Shown piece after piece: positions 32,501 to 47,500 of a stretch of DNA of 64,000 nt. Every line of letters begins with the position of its first letter. Positions within the stretch are counted from its first letter, which is position 1. Below the pieces are notes generated by a model. That model made no database searches. It was not told where the DNA came from and was given only the letters and a program-made list of their open reading frames with translations. This DNA comes from Candidatus Woesearchaeota archaeon. Its GTDB lineage: Archaea > Nanobdellota > Nanobdellia > Woesearchaeales > JAFGPW01. Position numbers and translations under genes: made by a program. Location of the stretch: positions 124,001 to 188,000 of the forward strand of contig JAFGPW010000005.1 of assembly GCA_016935985.1 (NCBI GenBank), in the 5' to 3' direction.

Positions 32501-35500
32501 GCGGGAGAGCCGGTCAGCTACACCGTCTACGACGATGGCGTCTTCGCGGCGACGGTCGACTCGACATCCGGCATCCTCAGCCAGGCCGTGACGCTCGAGC
32601 CGGGGCCGAACACGATACGCCTCGTGGCAGAGGATGCGGCAGGCAACGTCCACAACACGACCCAGATGACCTACTACGATGACCAGGCGCCCGCCATCGG
32701 CATGGTCGCGCCGATGGGCTATACCATCGACACGACGCCCACCATCACCGCGACCATCACCGACGCCCGCCAGGTAGGGAACGTGACGGTCGAGATAAAC
32801 GGCGCGACGCGCTTCACCCAAGCTGGGATCTCCGTGACCACCTACCAGCTCAGCTACACCGTCTCGCCGGCGCTCGCGAACGGCACCTACAACGTGACCG
32901 TGCGCGCGGATGACGGCCTGCGGACAAGCGCGCGAGAGGGCCAGTTCACGATCGACACGAGCATCCCCCAGGCGACCGTGACCCCCGCGGGGCTCGTCAA
33001 CGACAACCGGACGACGATCACCCTCGCCTTCACCGAACCGGCCGTGGTCTCGAACGCCCGCCTCTCAGGCTCGGGCCTTCCCACCACCGCGATACCGTTC
33101 ACGACGGCCGACGACCTGGTCCACACCTTCGCCATAGGCTCGGCATGGCCCGGAGGGCTGCCGGACGGCGATACCTACACGCTCGCCTTCGAGTCCCGCC
33201 GCCTGTCAGGGTCGGGCGGCACCGCCTACGCGAGCCACTCCTTCGGCATCGATACCCAGGCGCCGAACCTCACCATCGCTGTCGATGAGGAGATCGCCGG
33301 CACCGCGATGCGGACCGTCTCGGGCAGCTACCGCGACCCGCACATGGCGTCACTGCTCATCTGGGGAGACCTCGCGGCGAACGTCACGCTCGGCCAGGGC
33401 GAGGTGGTGAGCGGCAGCACGGCAGGCTACGCGGCGAACGTGACCCTCTCCGGCGCCGACGGCGCCAAGGCCGTCTATGCGACGGCGACCGACACCGCCG
33501 GGAACAGCCGCACCGTCAGCACGACCCTGCGGCTCGACACCACGGCCCCGACGCTCGTCATCACCCATCCGCAGGACGGCTCCTCCACGAGCGCCGCAGG
33601 GACGCACGTCAACGGCACGACCGAGGCCGGCGCCACGGTATCGGCGGTGAACAACCGCTTCGGCGGCGACCTCTATACAGACCCGGTCGCCGACACCTAT
33701 TCCTACACGGTCGAGATCGTGAACTCGGCGTTCGCGCCCGCAGGGCCCTTGAGCGTCCCGGAGAACAGCACGATCACCTTCGTCAACCGCGACTACCTCG
33801 CCTACACGATCCAGGGCACCGGGCTCACGCTCCCGATCGCCTCGCGGGGGACCGCTGCCCACACCTTCACCGCGCAGGGCACCGACAGTCTCGCCGTCAT
33901 GCTCGGCATGACCGTCGTCTCGCCTGCGCCGCTCGGCGTGACCGTCAGGGAGGCGGACACCGGCTTCTCCATCTGGGTCCCGCTCGCCGACGGCGTCAAC
34001 TGGCTCTCCGTGACCGCGCAGGACCTCGCCGGCAATTCCAACACCACCACGCTCCAGCTCACCGTCGACACGAGCCCGCCGCAGATCAACCTCACCCAGC
34101 CGGCGACCGGCGCGACCAACCAGGAGAGCTTCCTCATCTCTGTCGCGACGGACGACACCGCATCATGCGTCTTCTCCTGGCAGCCCGACTTCGCCATCGA
34201 GTGGCAGATGGCCCCGAACGCGCTGGACACCGTCCACACCGTCACGGTCAACGTCTCAGACGCCGACCCCGGCTACAACGAGGACGACTACCTCCAGACC
34301 CTCTCGCTCCACGTCCGCTGCGCCAACCCCATTTCCGGGACGACCGCCACGGCGTTCCCGGTGAAGGTCGACACCACCGACCTCTCCATCCTCTCCGCCG
34401 TCTCAGGGCTCGGCTCCTACTTCATCGCTCCCTATGACACCATCACCATAACCACGAACAAGCTCTCGCGCTGCAGGTACAACGACCTCTACCAGGGGAT
34501 CGAGCCGTCGCCAGTCCCGTATGGCGAGCTCATCCACAGCGTCTCCGACGCCTTCGCCGCCCAGCACCAGCACACGATCGCGCTCGAGGGCGTCAACGGC
34601 CTGCACCAGCTCTATATAGACTGCATCGACGAGGCGGGCAACACCGCCGAGAACCCCTCGTGGCTCAACTTCACCGTCAACACGAGCGAGCCGCTGCGCA
34701 TACTCCAGAAATCGCCTTCAGGCACCCTCACCTACAGCGATCCGACGCTCGTCGTCGTGACCAACAACGATGTCGCCTGCCAGTTCCGCCACGACGGCCC
34801 CGGCGCGGTCTGGCAGCAGCCCACCGAGACCTACACCGCGACCGAGGACACCGGCAGGATCCTCTACTACCACACCTTCCAGACCGCCGGTCTCGCCGAC
34901 CGCGACCACACCTTCTCGGTCCTGTGCAGCTACCTCACCGACACCATCGCGTTTGCGGTCGACACACAGGCGCCCCAGACGCCGGTGCTCACGAGCCCGA
35001 CGGACGGCACCAGGACCGACGGCACGGTGACCGTGTCCGGCACCACCGATACCGATGCCGCGACGGTCGCCATCCGCGTCGGCAGCACCGCGATCGCGAC
35101 CGTGAACGTCGCTTCCCAAGCATTCTCCTACGACCTCGACCTCTCCGGCTTCAACGACGGCCCGCACACGGTCTCCGTCACCGCAGACGACGTCGTCCAC
35201 AACGGCCCTTCCGCCCCCGCCACGCGGACGGTCGAGCTCGACCGCGTCTCTGAGGAGCCCTGGCTCGCCCCGCTCCCCGCCTACACCAACACGACCGCGG
35301 CGCAGGTCTCCGGCACCGCGGAACCGGGCGCCGGCGTCGTCATCTACCGGACCGACGCCCCAGACGGCAACCTGGCAGGCGCCCCGGTCGCGGTCGCCTC
35401 CGCGAACCTCCAAGGCAGCTTCTCAGCGACCGTGAGCGGGCTCGCCGAGGCGACGCACTACCTCTACGCGACCGCCCAGGACGACCTCGGGAACCCGACG

Positions 35501-38500
35501 AGCGGGCGCTCCAACTACATCCACACCACGGTCGACACCACCCCTCCGGCGATCACCCAGGTCCTCCCCGGCTCCGGCGACATCGTCTCGCCCGACGGCC
35601 TCGAGATCACGGCGCAGCTCTCGGACGCGGTGGGGATCGATGTCGGAAGCATCATGTTCACGCTCGACGGCCAGCAGCGGACCGGCACCTTCCAGGACGG
35701 CACGTTCTCCTACGCCATCCTCGCCCCCCAGGACCGGCAGTACTCGTTCACCCTCGCGGTACGGGACCTCGCGCGGAACAGCGGGAGCGTCGGCCACAGC
35801 TTCATGGTCTCGAGCGCGGCGCCGCAGACCCCCACCTTCACGATCGACGGCAGGAGCGTCGAGGACCTTGTCGAGGGATTCGTCAACGTCTCGTCGCCGA
35901 CGGTCGTCGCCCAGTACCAGGAGGACGTCACCGTTACCGACGCCCTCCTCGACGGGATGGCGGACGTCGCCTCAAGCTTCACGACCGCTAACGGCAGGGA
36001 CCATGCGCTCGCGCTCTCCGGGCTCGCCGAAGGCCAGCATACGCTCGTCGTCAGGGCGGAGAACGGCATCGGGAACGCCAACCAGGCGACCCTCGGCTTC
36101 AGGGTCGACACCGTCGCCCCCACGGTCGGCATCAGCAACACCATCGACACGACCGTGAGCTCGCCCGTCCAGACCGTCTACGGCACCTATGCCGAGCAGA
36201 ACGTCGCGAGCTTCATCCTCTCCCTCGGCGGGGCGGGCCAGGAGCTCGGCAGCGGCGAGTACGGCGGCGGCACCTTCTCCGACAGCATCACCCTCCCGGC
36301 AGCGGACGGCACCCATGCGGTCACGGCGACCGTCGCAGACAAGGCGGGGAATGTCGGGTCTGACGCGATCTCATTCCAGCTCCTCACCGGCCAGCCCGCG
36401 CTCTCCCTCGACCTGATCGCCTCGCCGACAGCGGCTGACGCGGTGACGGTAGGGGGGTTAACGGTCCCCGGCGCGGACGTGGTGATCCGCTTCAACGGAC
36501 AGCCGCACGCGCTCCAGGCGGACAGCGCCGGGCGGTTCGCGAGGACCTACACCGAAACGATGGGCTTCGCCGAGCAGATCAACACCGTCAACGTCACGGT
36601 GACCGACCAGTACGGCCGCTCGAACAGCGTCGTGACGAGCGTGATCGCCGACCGGACCGGGCCGGCGGTCGTCCAGGCGACGCCAGGCCCCGGCGACCGC
36701 GGCACCTACACCGCGCTCACGGTCATCTTTGAGGACGATTCCGGAATGGGTCCGGCATACGATCTTTCCATCAACGGCGGACCTTTCGCCTCGTCCCTTT
36801 CCGGCAGCACCCTCAGCGCCGACATCAGCCTGCTCCCCGAAGGCGGGCATGCCGCCGTGGCGACGGTCGAGGACATGCTCGGCAACCCGACCACCTACCC
36901 CTGGAGCTTCGTCCTCGACTCAGGAGCGCCGGCGATCACGCTCATCAGCCCGGCGAGCGGGTACGCGAACGCGACGCTCCCCATCATCGAGGTAGGCATC
37001 CAGAACCCGACTGAGGTTTACCATCCGACCCTCATCCCCGAGGCAGGCGGATCCGAGATACCGCTGATACGCGTCTCGCCCTCGGCCTACCGCTACCGGC
37101 CGACCGTCCCGCTCGCCGAGAACGGGGCCTACGCCTTCACGATCAGGGCGCGCCGGTACAACAACTACGCGGCCTTCACCAGGGAGATAACCGTCGACAC
37201 GGTCCCGCCGTCGGTCATCATCGACCAGTCCAACCTCGCCTCCCCCCAGAGCCCGAAGACGGTCACCATATCAGGCACCATGACCGACGCGCACGGCGAC
37301 CGGGTCACGGTAAACGGCGTGCCCGCCACCTATGTCGGCAGCACCTTCCAGCTCCCGGGCGTCCAGCTCCTGCCCAACCAGACGGCCATCACCGCCTTCG
37401 GCCATGACCGCGCCGGCAACACGGGAAGCGACACCCACGCGGTCACCATCGACGGCACGCTCCTCATCACCTGGACGATCCCCTCCATGACAAGCAGCCA
37501 GACCCTGCCGCTCTCGGCGGCCGCAGACGAGCCGGTGGGCTACCAGGTCTACCGGGGGACGGCGCTGCAGGCCTCCGGCGCCTCGCTCTCCGGTAGCATC
37601 AGCGAGAACATCACGCTCCTTCCCGGCTCGAACACGATACGCCTCGATGCGACCGACGCTGTCGGCAACGCGTACACCGGCAGCAGGACTATATACTATG
37701 ATGCCGCAGGCCCGCAGATCGGCGCCATCAGCCCATCGGGCTATGTCCAGGACATGACCCCCACCATCACCACCACGATCACCGACGACGACCGGATTGC
37801 CAACGTGAGCCTCTACCTCGACGGGAACCTGGCCTACTCGGCCCAGCCGGGCACGACCTCGCACACCCTCTCCTGGACCCCTGCGAGCCCCCTCGCCGAG
37901 ACGGCGCATACGGTCGTCATATACGCGCACGACGCCTACCGCCAGACGCACGAGAGCCAGGCCTTCGTCATCGACACCACCACGCCCGGCGTGACGGTCA
38001 CGCCGAGCGGCACGATCAACGTCAACATCACGCAGCTATCCCTCGGCTTCACCGATCCGGTGACAGTCAGCGGCGCGCGGCTCTCAGGGCCCGGCATCAG
38101 CACGACCGACCTCACCTTCGCGACCGCCGACGACCTCCTCTTCACCTACACCACAGCGACAGCGTTCCCCCAAGGCCTGCCCGACAGCCAGCCGGGAAGC
38201 GACTTCCACATCCGCTTCCTCGCCGGCAGGATCAGCGGCGCCGGGAACGTCGGCACCTATGACCGCACCTTCGGCATCGATACCCATCCGCCCAGCCTCT
38301 CCACCCAGCTCGACGACGACTACACGAGCTCCAGCGCCATCACGGTGTCAGGCGCCTATTCCGACCCGCGCATGGCATCCTTGCGCATCTGGGGCGACGT
38401 CGCGAGCGAGGTGCTAATCGCGGACCCGACGGTCGGTGCGCTCGGTTCCTTCTCGAGGACCATCACCCTCTCTCCGACGCCCGGCGCGAAGACGGTCAAC

Positions 38501-41500
38501 GTCACCGCTGCGGACACGGCGGGGAACTCGAGAACCGTCTCGCTCACGACGACGCTCGACACCGGCGCGCCGGCGCTCGTCGTCACCTATCCGCAGAACA
38601 ACCTGCGCACCGCGCTCGGGTCGGTCTGGGTGAACGGCACCTCAGAACACGGCGCGACGATCACCGTCCTCTCGAGCAGGGTGAGCACGACGCCCTACAC
38701 GGCCGAGATCACCGAGCCCGACAGCTACGACGTCACGGTGTCGGGTTCCGAGTTCGACCTCCACCAGCTGAGCATCCCGACCGACAGCACCATCACCTTC
38801 CACAACCCCGGCGTCTTCGACCACAACATCACGAGCTCCGCGCACGACGTCAACCTGCCGCCGGGAGGGACGGTTGCGATCGCCTTCCCTGCAGAAGCGT
38901 CCTACTCCTTCGACGTCACTTCGGCGGCCGACGGCTCCGTCCTCTCCACCCAGCCGCTCGACGTCACCGTCCGCGCGGAGACGACCGCCTTCGCGGTCCA
39001 GGTGCCGCTCCTCGACGGCTCGAACCAGCTCGTCATCACCGCCGCCGACGCCGCCGGGAACGCGAACACCACCACGAGGACCGTGCTCTCCGACACGACG
39101 CCTCCCCTCATCACGCTCATAGAGCCATCCTACGGATCGACCAACCGCGAGGTCTTCGACCTCGTCGTGAACACCTCAGACCCGTCATCCTGCGTCTTCG
39201 CCTACCAGCCGGACTTTGACGGCAGCCAGGCGATGGCATCGGCCGACAATACCACGCACGCCATCGAGGTCAACGTCTCAGCCCACGACCCCGCCTATTC
39301 CCCGAGCGGCTACTACGGCACGCTCCCGATGTACGTCAACTGCACGAACGGCTTCGGCGGCCCGAACAGCACCTCCTACTCGATCGTCATCGACACGGTC
39401 CCCCTGACAATAACGAGCGCCGCCTCGCAGAACGGTCCTTACTTCATCGTTCCCTACACCACCATCACCGCGACCACCGACAAGGCGGCGATGTGCCGCT
39501 ACAGCGACGCGTACGCCGAGGCGGCCCCAGCTGACTACGCCGACCTCGCGCACGCGCTCTCCGACACCTTCACGACCTCCCACAGCAGGCAGCTGGCGCT
39601 CGAGGGCGTCAACGGCGCCCACAGCATCTATCTAGACTGCATCGACCGGGCCGGGAACACCGCCCAGAACCCCTCTTGGGTCAACTTTACGGTCAACACG
39701 AGCGAGGCGCTCCAGATACTCCAGTCAGGCCCGAGCGGGACGCTCGACCACCGCGATCCGCTCCTCTACGCCTGGACGAACGCCCAGGTCAATTGCACCT
39801 TCACCGAGGACCGGCTCTTCGGGCAGCAGCTCACGCCGACCCTCGTCTACAACCAGACGCTCGACACCGGCAGGACCGTCTGGGTGCACCAGCGCCAGAT
39901 GACTGGTATGGCGGACGGCCAGTACCGCTACCGGCTCGCCTGCGGCGGCGTCCAGGGCAGCATCGCTTTCACGATAGACACGAGCGCCCCCGCGACGCCC
40001 GTCCTCTCGAGCCCGGCGGAGGGCCAGCGCGTCGCGGCCTCGGTCCTGGTCTCCGGCATCACCTACGCCGACGCGGCAGAGGCGGTCATCCTGGTCGATG
40101 CGGCAGAGGCCGCCCGGGTGCCGACCGTCTCCCAGCAGTTCTCGACGACGGTCAACCTCACCGGCTACGCCGACGGGAGCCACACGATAGGCGTCGAGAC
40201 GTATGACATGATCGGGAACGGCCCATCGCCGCGCGCGACCCGCGGCATCGTCAAGGACACGGTCTCGCAGGTCCCGCACCTCGACCTCCTGCCCGCCTAC
40301 ACCGGCAGCGGCACGCTCCAGCTCTCCGGTCAGGCCGAGCCGTCGGCCTCGGTCCTCATCTACGACAGCCCGGCCCCTGACCCCCTGGTCGCCGGGACCC
40401 TGGTGCGGCAGCTCTCCGCAACCGCCGCCGGGACCTTCACGGCGACGCTCTCCGGCATGGCCGAGGGAACGCACCACCTCTATGCCACCGCGCAGGACGC
40501 GCTCGCGAACCCGACGAGCGGCCGGTCGAACTATATCTCGACCACGATCGACACGACGGACCCGCAGATCACCGACCACTATCCCGGTGAGGGCGACATC
40601 GTTCCTCCCGACGGCCTCGTGGTCTCGGCTTCGGTCTCCGACACCCTCGGCATACCGCAGGACGGCATCACGCTCCTCTTCGATGGCATCCTGCGCAGCC
40701 ACGACCTCGTCGGCAGCAGGGTCTCCTACACCCCGGCTGCCCTGCCCAACGGCGCCTACGCCTACAACGTCACGGTGCGCGACCTCGCGGGGAACGACGC
40801 GACGCTCGGCGTCTCCTTCGAGGTCGACGACCAGGCGCCCGCCCCGCCGTCATTCAGCGTCGACGGCGTGCCGGCGGCACAGCTCGTCGAGAACCACATA
40901 CGGACGGCGACGCCCACGGTCACCGCCTCCTATGACGAGGAGGTGACGATTGTCGCCGCCGCCATCGACGGGGCGACCCTCAATCCGGCGGGGTTCGCGA
41001 CCGACGATTCCCTGGCCTACGACATACCGCTCTCCGGCCTCTCCGAGGCGGCGCACACGCTGACCCTCACCGCCGAGAACCTCATCGGCAACAGCAACCG
41101 GGTGAGCTTCACCTTCACGGTCGACACGACCGCCCCGGCGGTATCGCTGAGCGACGCGATCGACACGACGGTGAGCAGCCCCGACGTCACGGTCTACGGC
41201 ACCTACGCCGAGCGGCACATCGCCTCATTCACGGTCGACGGCGATGGGCTCGGACCGGGCGAGTACTCGGCAGGCCGTTTCAGCGCCGCGCTCTCGCTCC
41301 CGGCCACCGACGGGCAGCACACGGTGACGGCGACCGTCGCCGACAAGGCGGGGAACACCGGGTCCGACAGCATCACCTTCGACCTGCTCACCGGCGAGCC
41401 CGTCCTCTCGGTCAGCGGCATCTCCTCGCCCACAGCGGCAAGGACCGTCATGGTCGCCGGCACGGCCTTCGCCGGAGCGGCGATCTCCATCGTCATGAAC

Positions 41501-44500
41501 GGCAACGGCAGGACCGCGTATGCCGAATCGGACGGGAGATTCTCCTACACCTTCACGCACCTCGACGGCCTCGTCGAGGGGCTCAACCGCTACACCGTCT
41601 CGGTCACCGATGGTCATGGCAGGACCGCGACGCGCGACCGCGCCTTCGTCACCGATTGGACCGGCCCGCAGGTGCTCAGCATGGCCCCCGGACCGGGCGA
41701 TGTCGGCCCCTTCCACACCATGACCGTCGTCTTCGAGGACAGCGCCGGCCTCGACCCGCTCTCCCTCGAGCTCGACATCAACGGCAACCCCACGCTCGTC
41801 GACCTCTTCCAGGGAGGCACCCTCACCGAATCGATACTCCTGCTCGACAGCGGGCGCCAGGAGGCGACGGTCAGGATAAGCGACGGGCTCGGCAACCCCT
41901 CATCCTACTCATGGGGATTCACCATCGACCGCTCAGCGCCGGCGATGGCCTTCCTCGCGCCGGCCTACGGGTTCACGAACGTCACCCGGCCGCACATCGA
42001 GGTCTCCATAGACAACCCCGACCAGGTCTTCAGCCCCACGCTCGAGGACGCCGACGGGAACCTGCTCGAGCTCCTTCGGACCACGCCCGCGGCGTACCTC
42101 TACCGGCCGATCCTCGAGCTCGCGCCCGGCAGGACCTACCTCTTCACGATCCGCTCCCAGCGCAACGGCAACTACGCGACGCTCCACCACGACATAACGG
42201 TGGACCAGCAGCCGCCGACAGTCGCCCTCGACCGGGACAGCCTCCAGAGCCCCCAGCGGCCGGGACCCGTCGACGTCACCGGCGCCATCCAGGACGAGCA
42301 TCCCGACCGGGTCCTGGTGAACGGCCTCCCTGCGGCCCGGTACGCCGGGACCTTCTCCTATCCAGGCCTCCCGCTCACGACGCCCCTCACCCAGGTGACC
42401 GCGACCGGCTACGACCGCGCCGGGAACAGCCACACCGACGCGGCGACCGTCATCGTCGACGGCTCGCTCACCCTCGCCTGGACGCTCCCGGCAGTGACCG
42501 ACCAGGCGGTCCTGAACCTCACCGCGACCGCGGACGAGGAGGTCGGCTATACGATATACCAGAACGACGAGTACGTCGCGTCCGGGACGAGCGCGAGCGG
42601 GACGATCGCCCAGCGGCTCGACCTCGAGCCCTGGACCAACAGCATACGGATCGAGGCTGTCGACCGGGCGGGCAACACCTACAACCAGACGCGCCAGACC
42701 TACTACGACGCCGAGGGACCGCAGATAAGCCAGACGAGCCCCTCCGGCTACATCACCGACACCACGCCCGAGCTGCGCGCGAGGATCGTGGACGATCGTG
42801 TCATCAGGAACGTGACCGTGCTGCTCGACGGGACGCTGGAGTATAGCGCGAACGTCGGCGGGAGCACCTACGAGCTGCGCCACACCCTCGACCCGCTGCC
42901 GAACGGCACCTACGCGGTGACCATCCGGGCCTGGGACGACTACCAGCAGGGGTCGGCGGTCTACGGGTTCACGATCGACACGAGCATCCCCCAGGCGACA
43001 ATCACGCCGTCAGGCGTCACCGCCGACAACCAGACCGACATCACCGCCGTCTTCACCGAGCCGGTGATCATCACCGACGCGCGCCTCGCAGGCCCCGGCA
43101 TCCCCTACGCCAGCCAGGCCTTCACGTTCGCCACGACCGACAACCTGACCTTCACCCACGACCCCGGCACGCTCGCGGACTCGACCCTCACGTCCGAGTA
43201 CCTCCTCTCGTTCGCTGCCCGCAGGACGAGCGGCTCGGGACGGCAAGGGACCTACGAGCAGCGCTTCGCGGTCGACACCCGGCCGCCTGACGTCACCCTG
43301 CGGTCCGACCTGACGGCGACGAGCGGCTCGAGCGTCACGGTCGCCGGCACCTACCGGGACGACCGCATGGCGGCGCTCGTCATCGGCGGCGACATACTCT
43401 CCGACGTCCCGATAGCGCCCCTCATCAGCGGCTCCGAGGCGTCGTTCGAACGGACGGTCTCCCTCAGCCCCGGCGACGGCGTCAAGAACCTGACCGTCAC
43501 CGCGACCGACACGGTCGGCAATGCCAGGACCGCCTGGACGACCGTCGTCCGCGACAGCACGACGCCCTACCTCATCCTCGACCCGCTGCCGGCCCTGACC
43601 TCATTGCGCTACCTCACGGTCTCCGGCAGCGCGGAGTGCGGCTCGCTCATCACCATCAACGTCAACGGCGTCAACCAGGTGGTCGAGCCGCTCGTCGAGC
43701 AGCAGACCTCGTTCACCGAGCGGGTCTCGCAGCTCGCCTTCCAGCACCAGTCCCTCACCGTGCCGGCCGGCGCGACCGTCACGCTCGACAACCAGGACGA
43801 CCTCGACTATGACCTCGCCGGCTACCAGGCGGCGACGCTTCCTTCCGGCGGCGAGCGGACGCTCTCCTTCCCGACGATAGGGTCCTATTCCGTCAGCCTC
43901 GTCCAGGCAGGCGAGACCCAGGACACGCTCTCCATCACCGTCAGGAACGTCTCGGACTCGTTCTCGCACGCCATAGAGCTCACCAGGACGACCGCGTCCT
44001 CGCCCAACCCCAACAGGATCTACGTCACCAGCAGGGACGCGGCAGGCAACAGCGCGAGCGCGACCGTGAACGTCCGGTCCGACCGGACCGCCCCCTTCCA
44101 CACGGTCGCGGTCCCGACCGACGGGTCGACCACCGGCGACACGACGCCCGCGATCGAGGCGGAGATCGAGGACGAGTACGACATCGACGAGTCGAGCATC
44201 AGGATGCTCCTCGGCCCGACCGTCCTCTACCAGGACGGCACCGGCCTCGCCTCCTACTCGCCGGCGCCGCTCGACCCCGGACGGAAGGGGACGCTCGCCT
44301 ACACGCCGGAAGCCCCGCTCCCCGAAGGCACCCACACCATCACCCTGCAGGCGCGGGACATGGTGGGCAACCTCCTCTCGGTCGACGACTGGCAGTTCAC
44401 GATCGACCTCGACAGCCCCGCCCGGCCCGACATCTACATCGGCGGCGCCTTCGAGGCGGACTACACGAGCTCGCCGAACCCCACCATCCGCCTCGTCTTC

Positions 44501-47500
44501 AGCCAGGCGGTGGACATACGGACGATAGCCGTCGATTCCCAGACCCCCGCGCTGCAGGCGAACAGCGAGAACCGGGAGTTCACCTACACGGTCCAGCCCC
44601 TCACCGAGGGCGAACATGCCATCAGCGTCTCGGCGAGCAGGCACAACGTCGCCGACGCCCCGGTCGGCGGGCCCTACACCAAGTCCTTCTCGGTCGACCT
44701 CGCGCCCCCGGCGGTCACCATCGACCAGGGCCTCCCGACGGCGGTCGCGGTCCCGAGCTTCAGGGTGGAAGGCGGCTGCACCGATGCGGTGGGCATCGCC
44801 GCCGTCCAGGTCCACGAGCTGAACCAGGCGCCGAGGAACGCGACCTGCGTCTCCGGCAGGTACGCCTACACGCTCACCCTATCGCCGACCGACGGGCAGA
44901 AGACCGTCGTCGTCACCGCGTTCGACCATGTCGGCAGGACCGACATGGAGCTCACCTCGGTCGTCCTCGACCGGACGCCGCCGACCATCGACCTCTCGGG
45001 GCCCGCCGAGACGACCGACCCCCTCGTCGAGCTGCTCATCACCACCGACGATGACGCCGAACGGATCGAGCTGCGCGACGATACCGGCGTGCTCGCCACG
45101 ATCGAAGGCGTCACGCAGACGAACATCGCGTACAACCTGACCCTCGGGAGCGAAGGCACCGCCTGGCTCCATGCCACCGCGTACGACGCGGTCGGGAACA
45201 ACGAGTCATCAGCCCCCTTCCCGATCCTCCTCGACAGCATCGCGCCGCGCATCGGGACGGTCGTCCCGGCGGCGAACACCGCGATGCGGGACCTCGATAC
45301 CATCAGCGTCACTCTCATAGAAGCGGACTATGAGTCAGGCATCGACCTCGCCGCTTCGGGCCTCGCGCTCTACGACCCGGTCATGACCCTGCTGCCGGTG
45401 CCGGAATCGGACGACGGCGAGGACACGCTCGCCATGGGCCTCGCGGGAACGACGCTATCGAACGGCCTCTACACCCTGCGCATCACCGCGACGGACCGCC
45501 TCGGTAACACGCGGGTCGAGGACCGGGCGTTCACGATCAACGACCAGGCACCGCTCATTGCCCGGACAAGCCCGGCCTCGGCAGTCACGTACGTGAGCAG
45601 CGCCGCGCAGACGGTCGCCGGCACGGTCGCCGGCACCCACCCGCTCGCCGGCCTCGTCCTCTCAGGGTCTGGTATCACCCAGACAATCGCCTCGGACTAC
45701 GGCGCGTTCTCCTACGGGCTTTCCGTCCCGGCGACCCCTGGGACCCATGCCTACCTCCTCACCGCGACCGACGCTCTCGGGAACGTCGGCCAGGACGGCT
45801 TCTCGTTTGTCTTCGACAACACGACCGCGATCACCGTCCAGGCGCCGGCGCGGACGAACGAGGGGAGCATCACCGTCACCGGCACCTACGCCGAGCAGAA
45901 CCTCGCCTCGATCGTCGTCACCGTGAACGGCGTCCCCCATGCGGTCCTCCCCGCAACCCAGACCACCTACTCATTGCCCGTCGACCTCACTGACGGCGTG
46001 AACACCATCGTCGCGACGATAACCGACCTCGCCGGCAACACCGCGGACGCGAGCGCGACGACGGTCCTCGACGAGACGATCGGCGAGCCGACGCTCGACT
46101 ACATCCAGACCCCGCGGAACAGCACGCGCGCCTCGATCACCGGCACGTCAGACCTCGACACCTGGGTCACCCTCTGGATCAACAACGTGCCGCGCCAGAC
46201 GACATTCATAAGCTCGACCCTCCCAACCGTCACCCTGGCGCTCCAGGACAACCGCTTCGTGCCGGCGACCGCCACGGTGCCGATCGGGACGACCGTCGTC
46301 ATCCGCAACAACATGATGGTCGACGTGACGGTCGTGACCGGCATCGCCGCGCCCGCGACCCTCCCGCCGGGCGGGGAGACGAACGCGACCTACAGCGCCG
46401 CCGGGCCCTTCGCGGTCGTCGCGAACACGAGCATACCGACCGTGATGACCGCCACCCTCTCGGTCACGCCGATCTCGAACGCCTACTCCTTCCCCGACAT
46501 CGACCTCGGCTCGCCGCTCAACGACTATTACTATGTATGGGCGGTCGCCCGCGACCTCGCCGGGAACGAGCGCCAGAGCCTCATGCGCACCGTGCTCCTC
46601 GACGACAGCCCGCCGCAGGTCTCTGACCACTATCCGGCGAAGGGCCATACCGTGCCCCTGGCGGAGAGCATCTCGCTGCGGCTCACCGACAACCAAGGGG
46701 TCGTGCCCTCGTCGATCATCCTCGACGTGAACGGCACGGAGATCACCCTCGCCTCAGACGTCCTCACCTATGCGGGCGACGTCCTCACCTATGCCGGCGG
46801 GCTCGCGACCGGCCTCTACCAGATGTCAGTCACGGCGCGCGACGCCGCCCAGAACCCCGTCTTCGACTCATGGTACTTCGCGATCGACTCGAGCATGCCC
46901 TCGCAGCCGACGATCACCTTCTCCGACGAGATATGGGTCAGCGGGACCGCCTACGTCGCCTCGGCGCGGCCGACCGTCACCATCCAATTCCAGGAGCCGG
47001 TGACCGAGGTCACGGTCGACTCCGACGCCGCGATATGGCTGCAACAGTCCTACGGCGACACCCGGTACGTCTACGAGCACAACGCCGCCCTCGCCGAGGG
47101 CACGCACGCCTTCTCGGTCACCGCCCGCAAGCTCGTCGTGGGCGAGAGCAGCCCGCAGACCTTCACCGAGGATTTCCTGGTTGACACCCGCGCCCCGCAG
47201 ATCGTCCCCCTCTCGGTCGACGGCTCGACCGACCTCGACGGGATCGTCATCACGAACAACAACCCGAACATCACCCTGCGCTACACCGAGCAGCACATGG
47301 GAAGGATCCACATCGGCACGGTCTGGATGAACAGCCCGCCTTCAGGCACCGATGTCGAGGTATCGACCGGGGATGTCGTTCTCCAGGAGGGCCAGAACAA
47401 CCTCCTCATCGAGGCCTACGACCTGCTGGGGAACAGGAACCAGACGATCCTCCCAATCACCGTCGACCGGACCCCGCCGCGCGTCACGCTCTCCTCGGAC

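Noticed and set aside
29572-34622. TATA-like CTATATAGA strings at about 29,575 and 34,612
   Set aside because: They encode the recurring LYIDC strand of an Ig module inside the third giant and have no gene start downstream, so they are not promoters.
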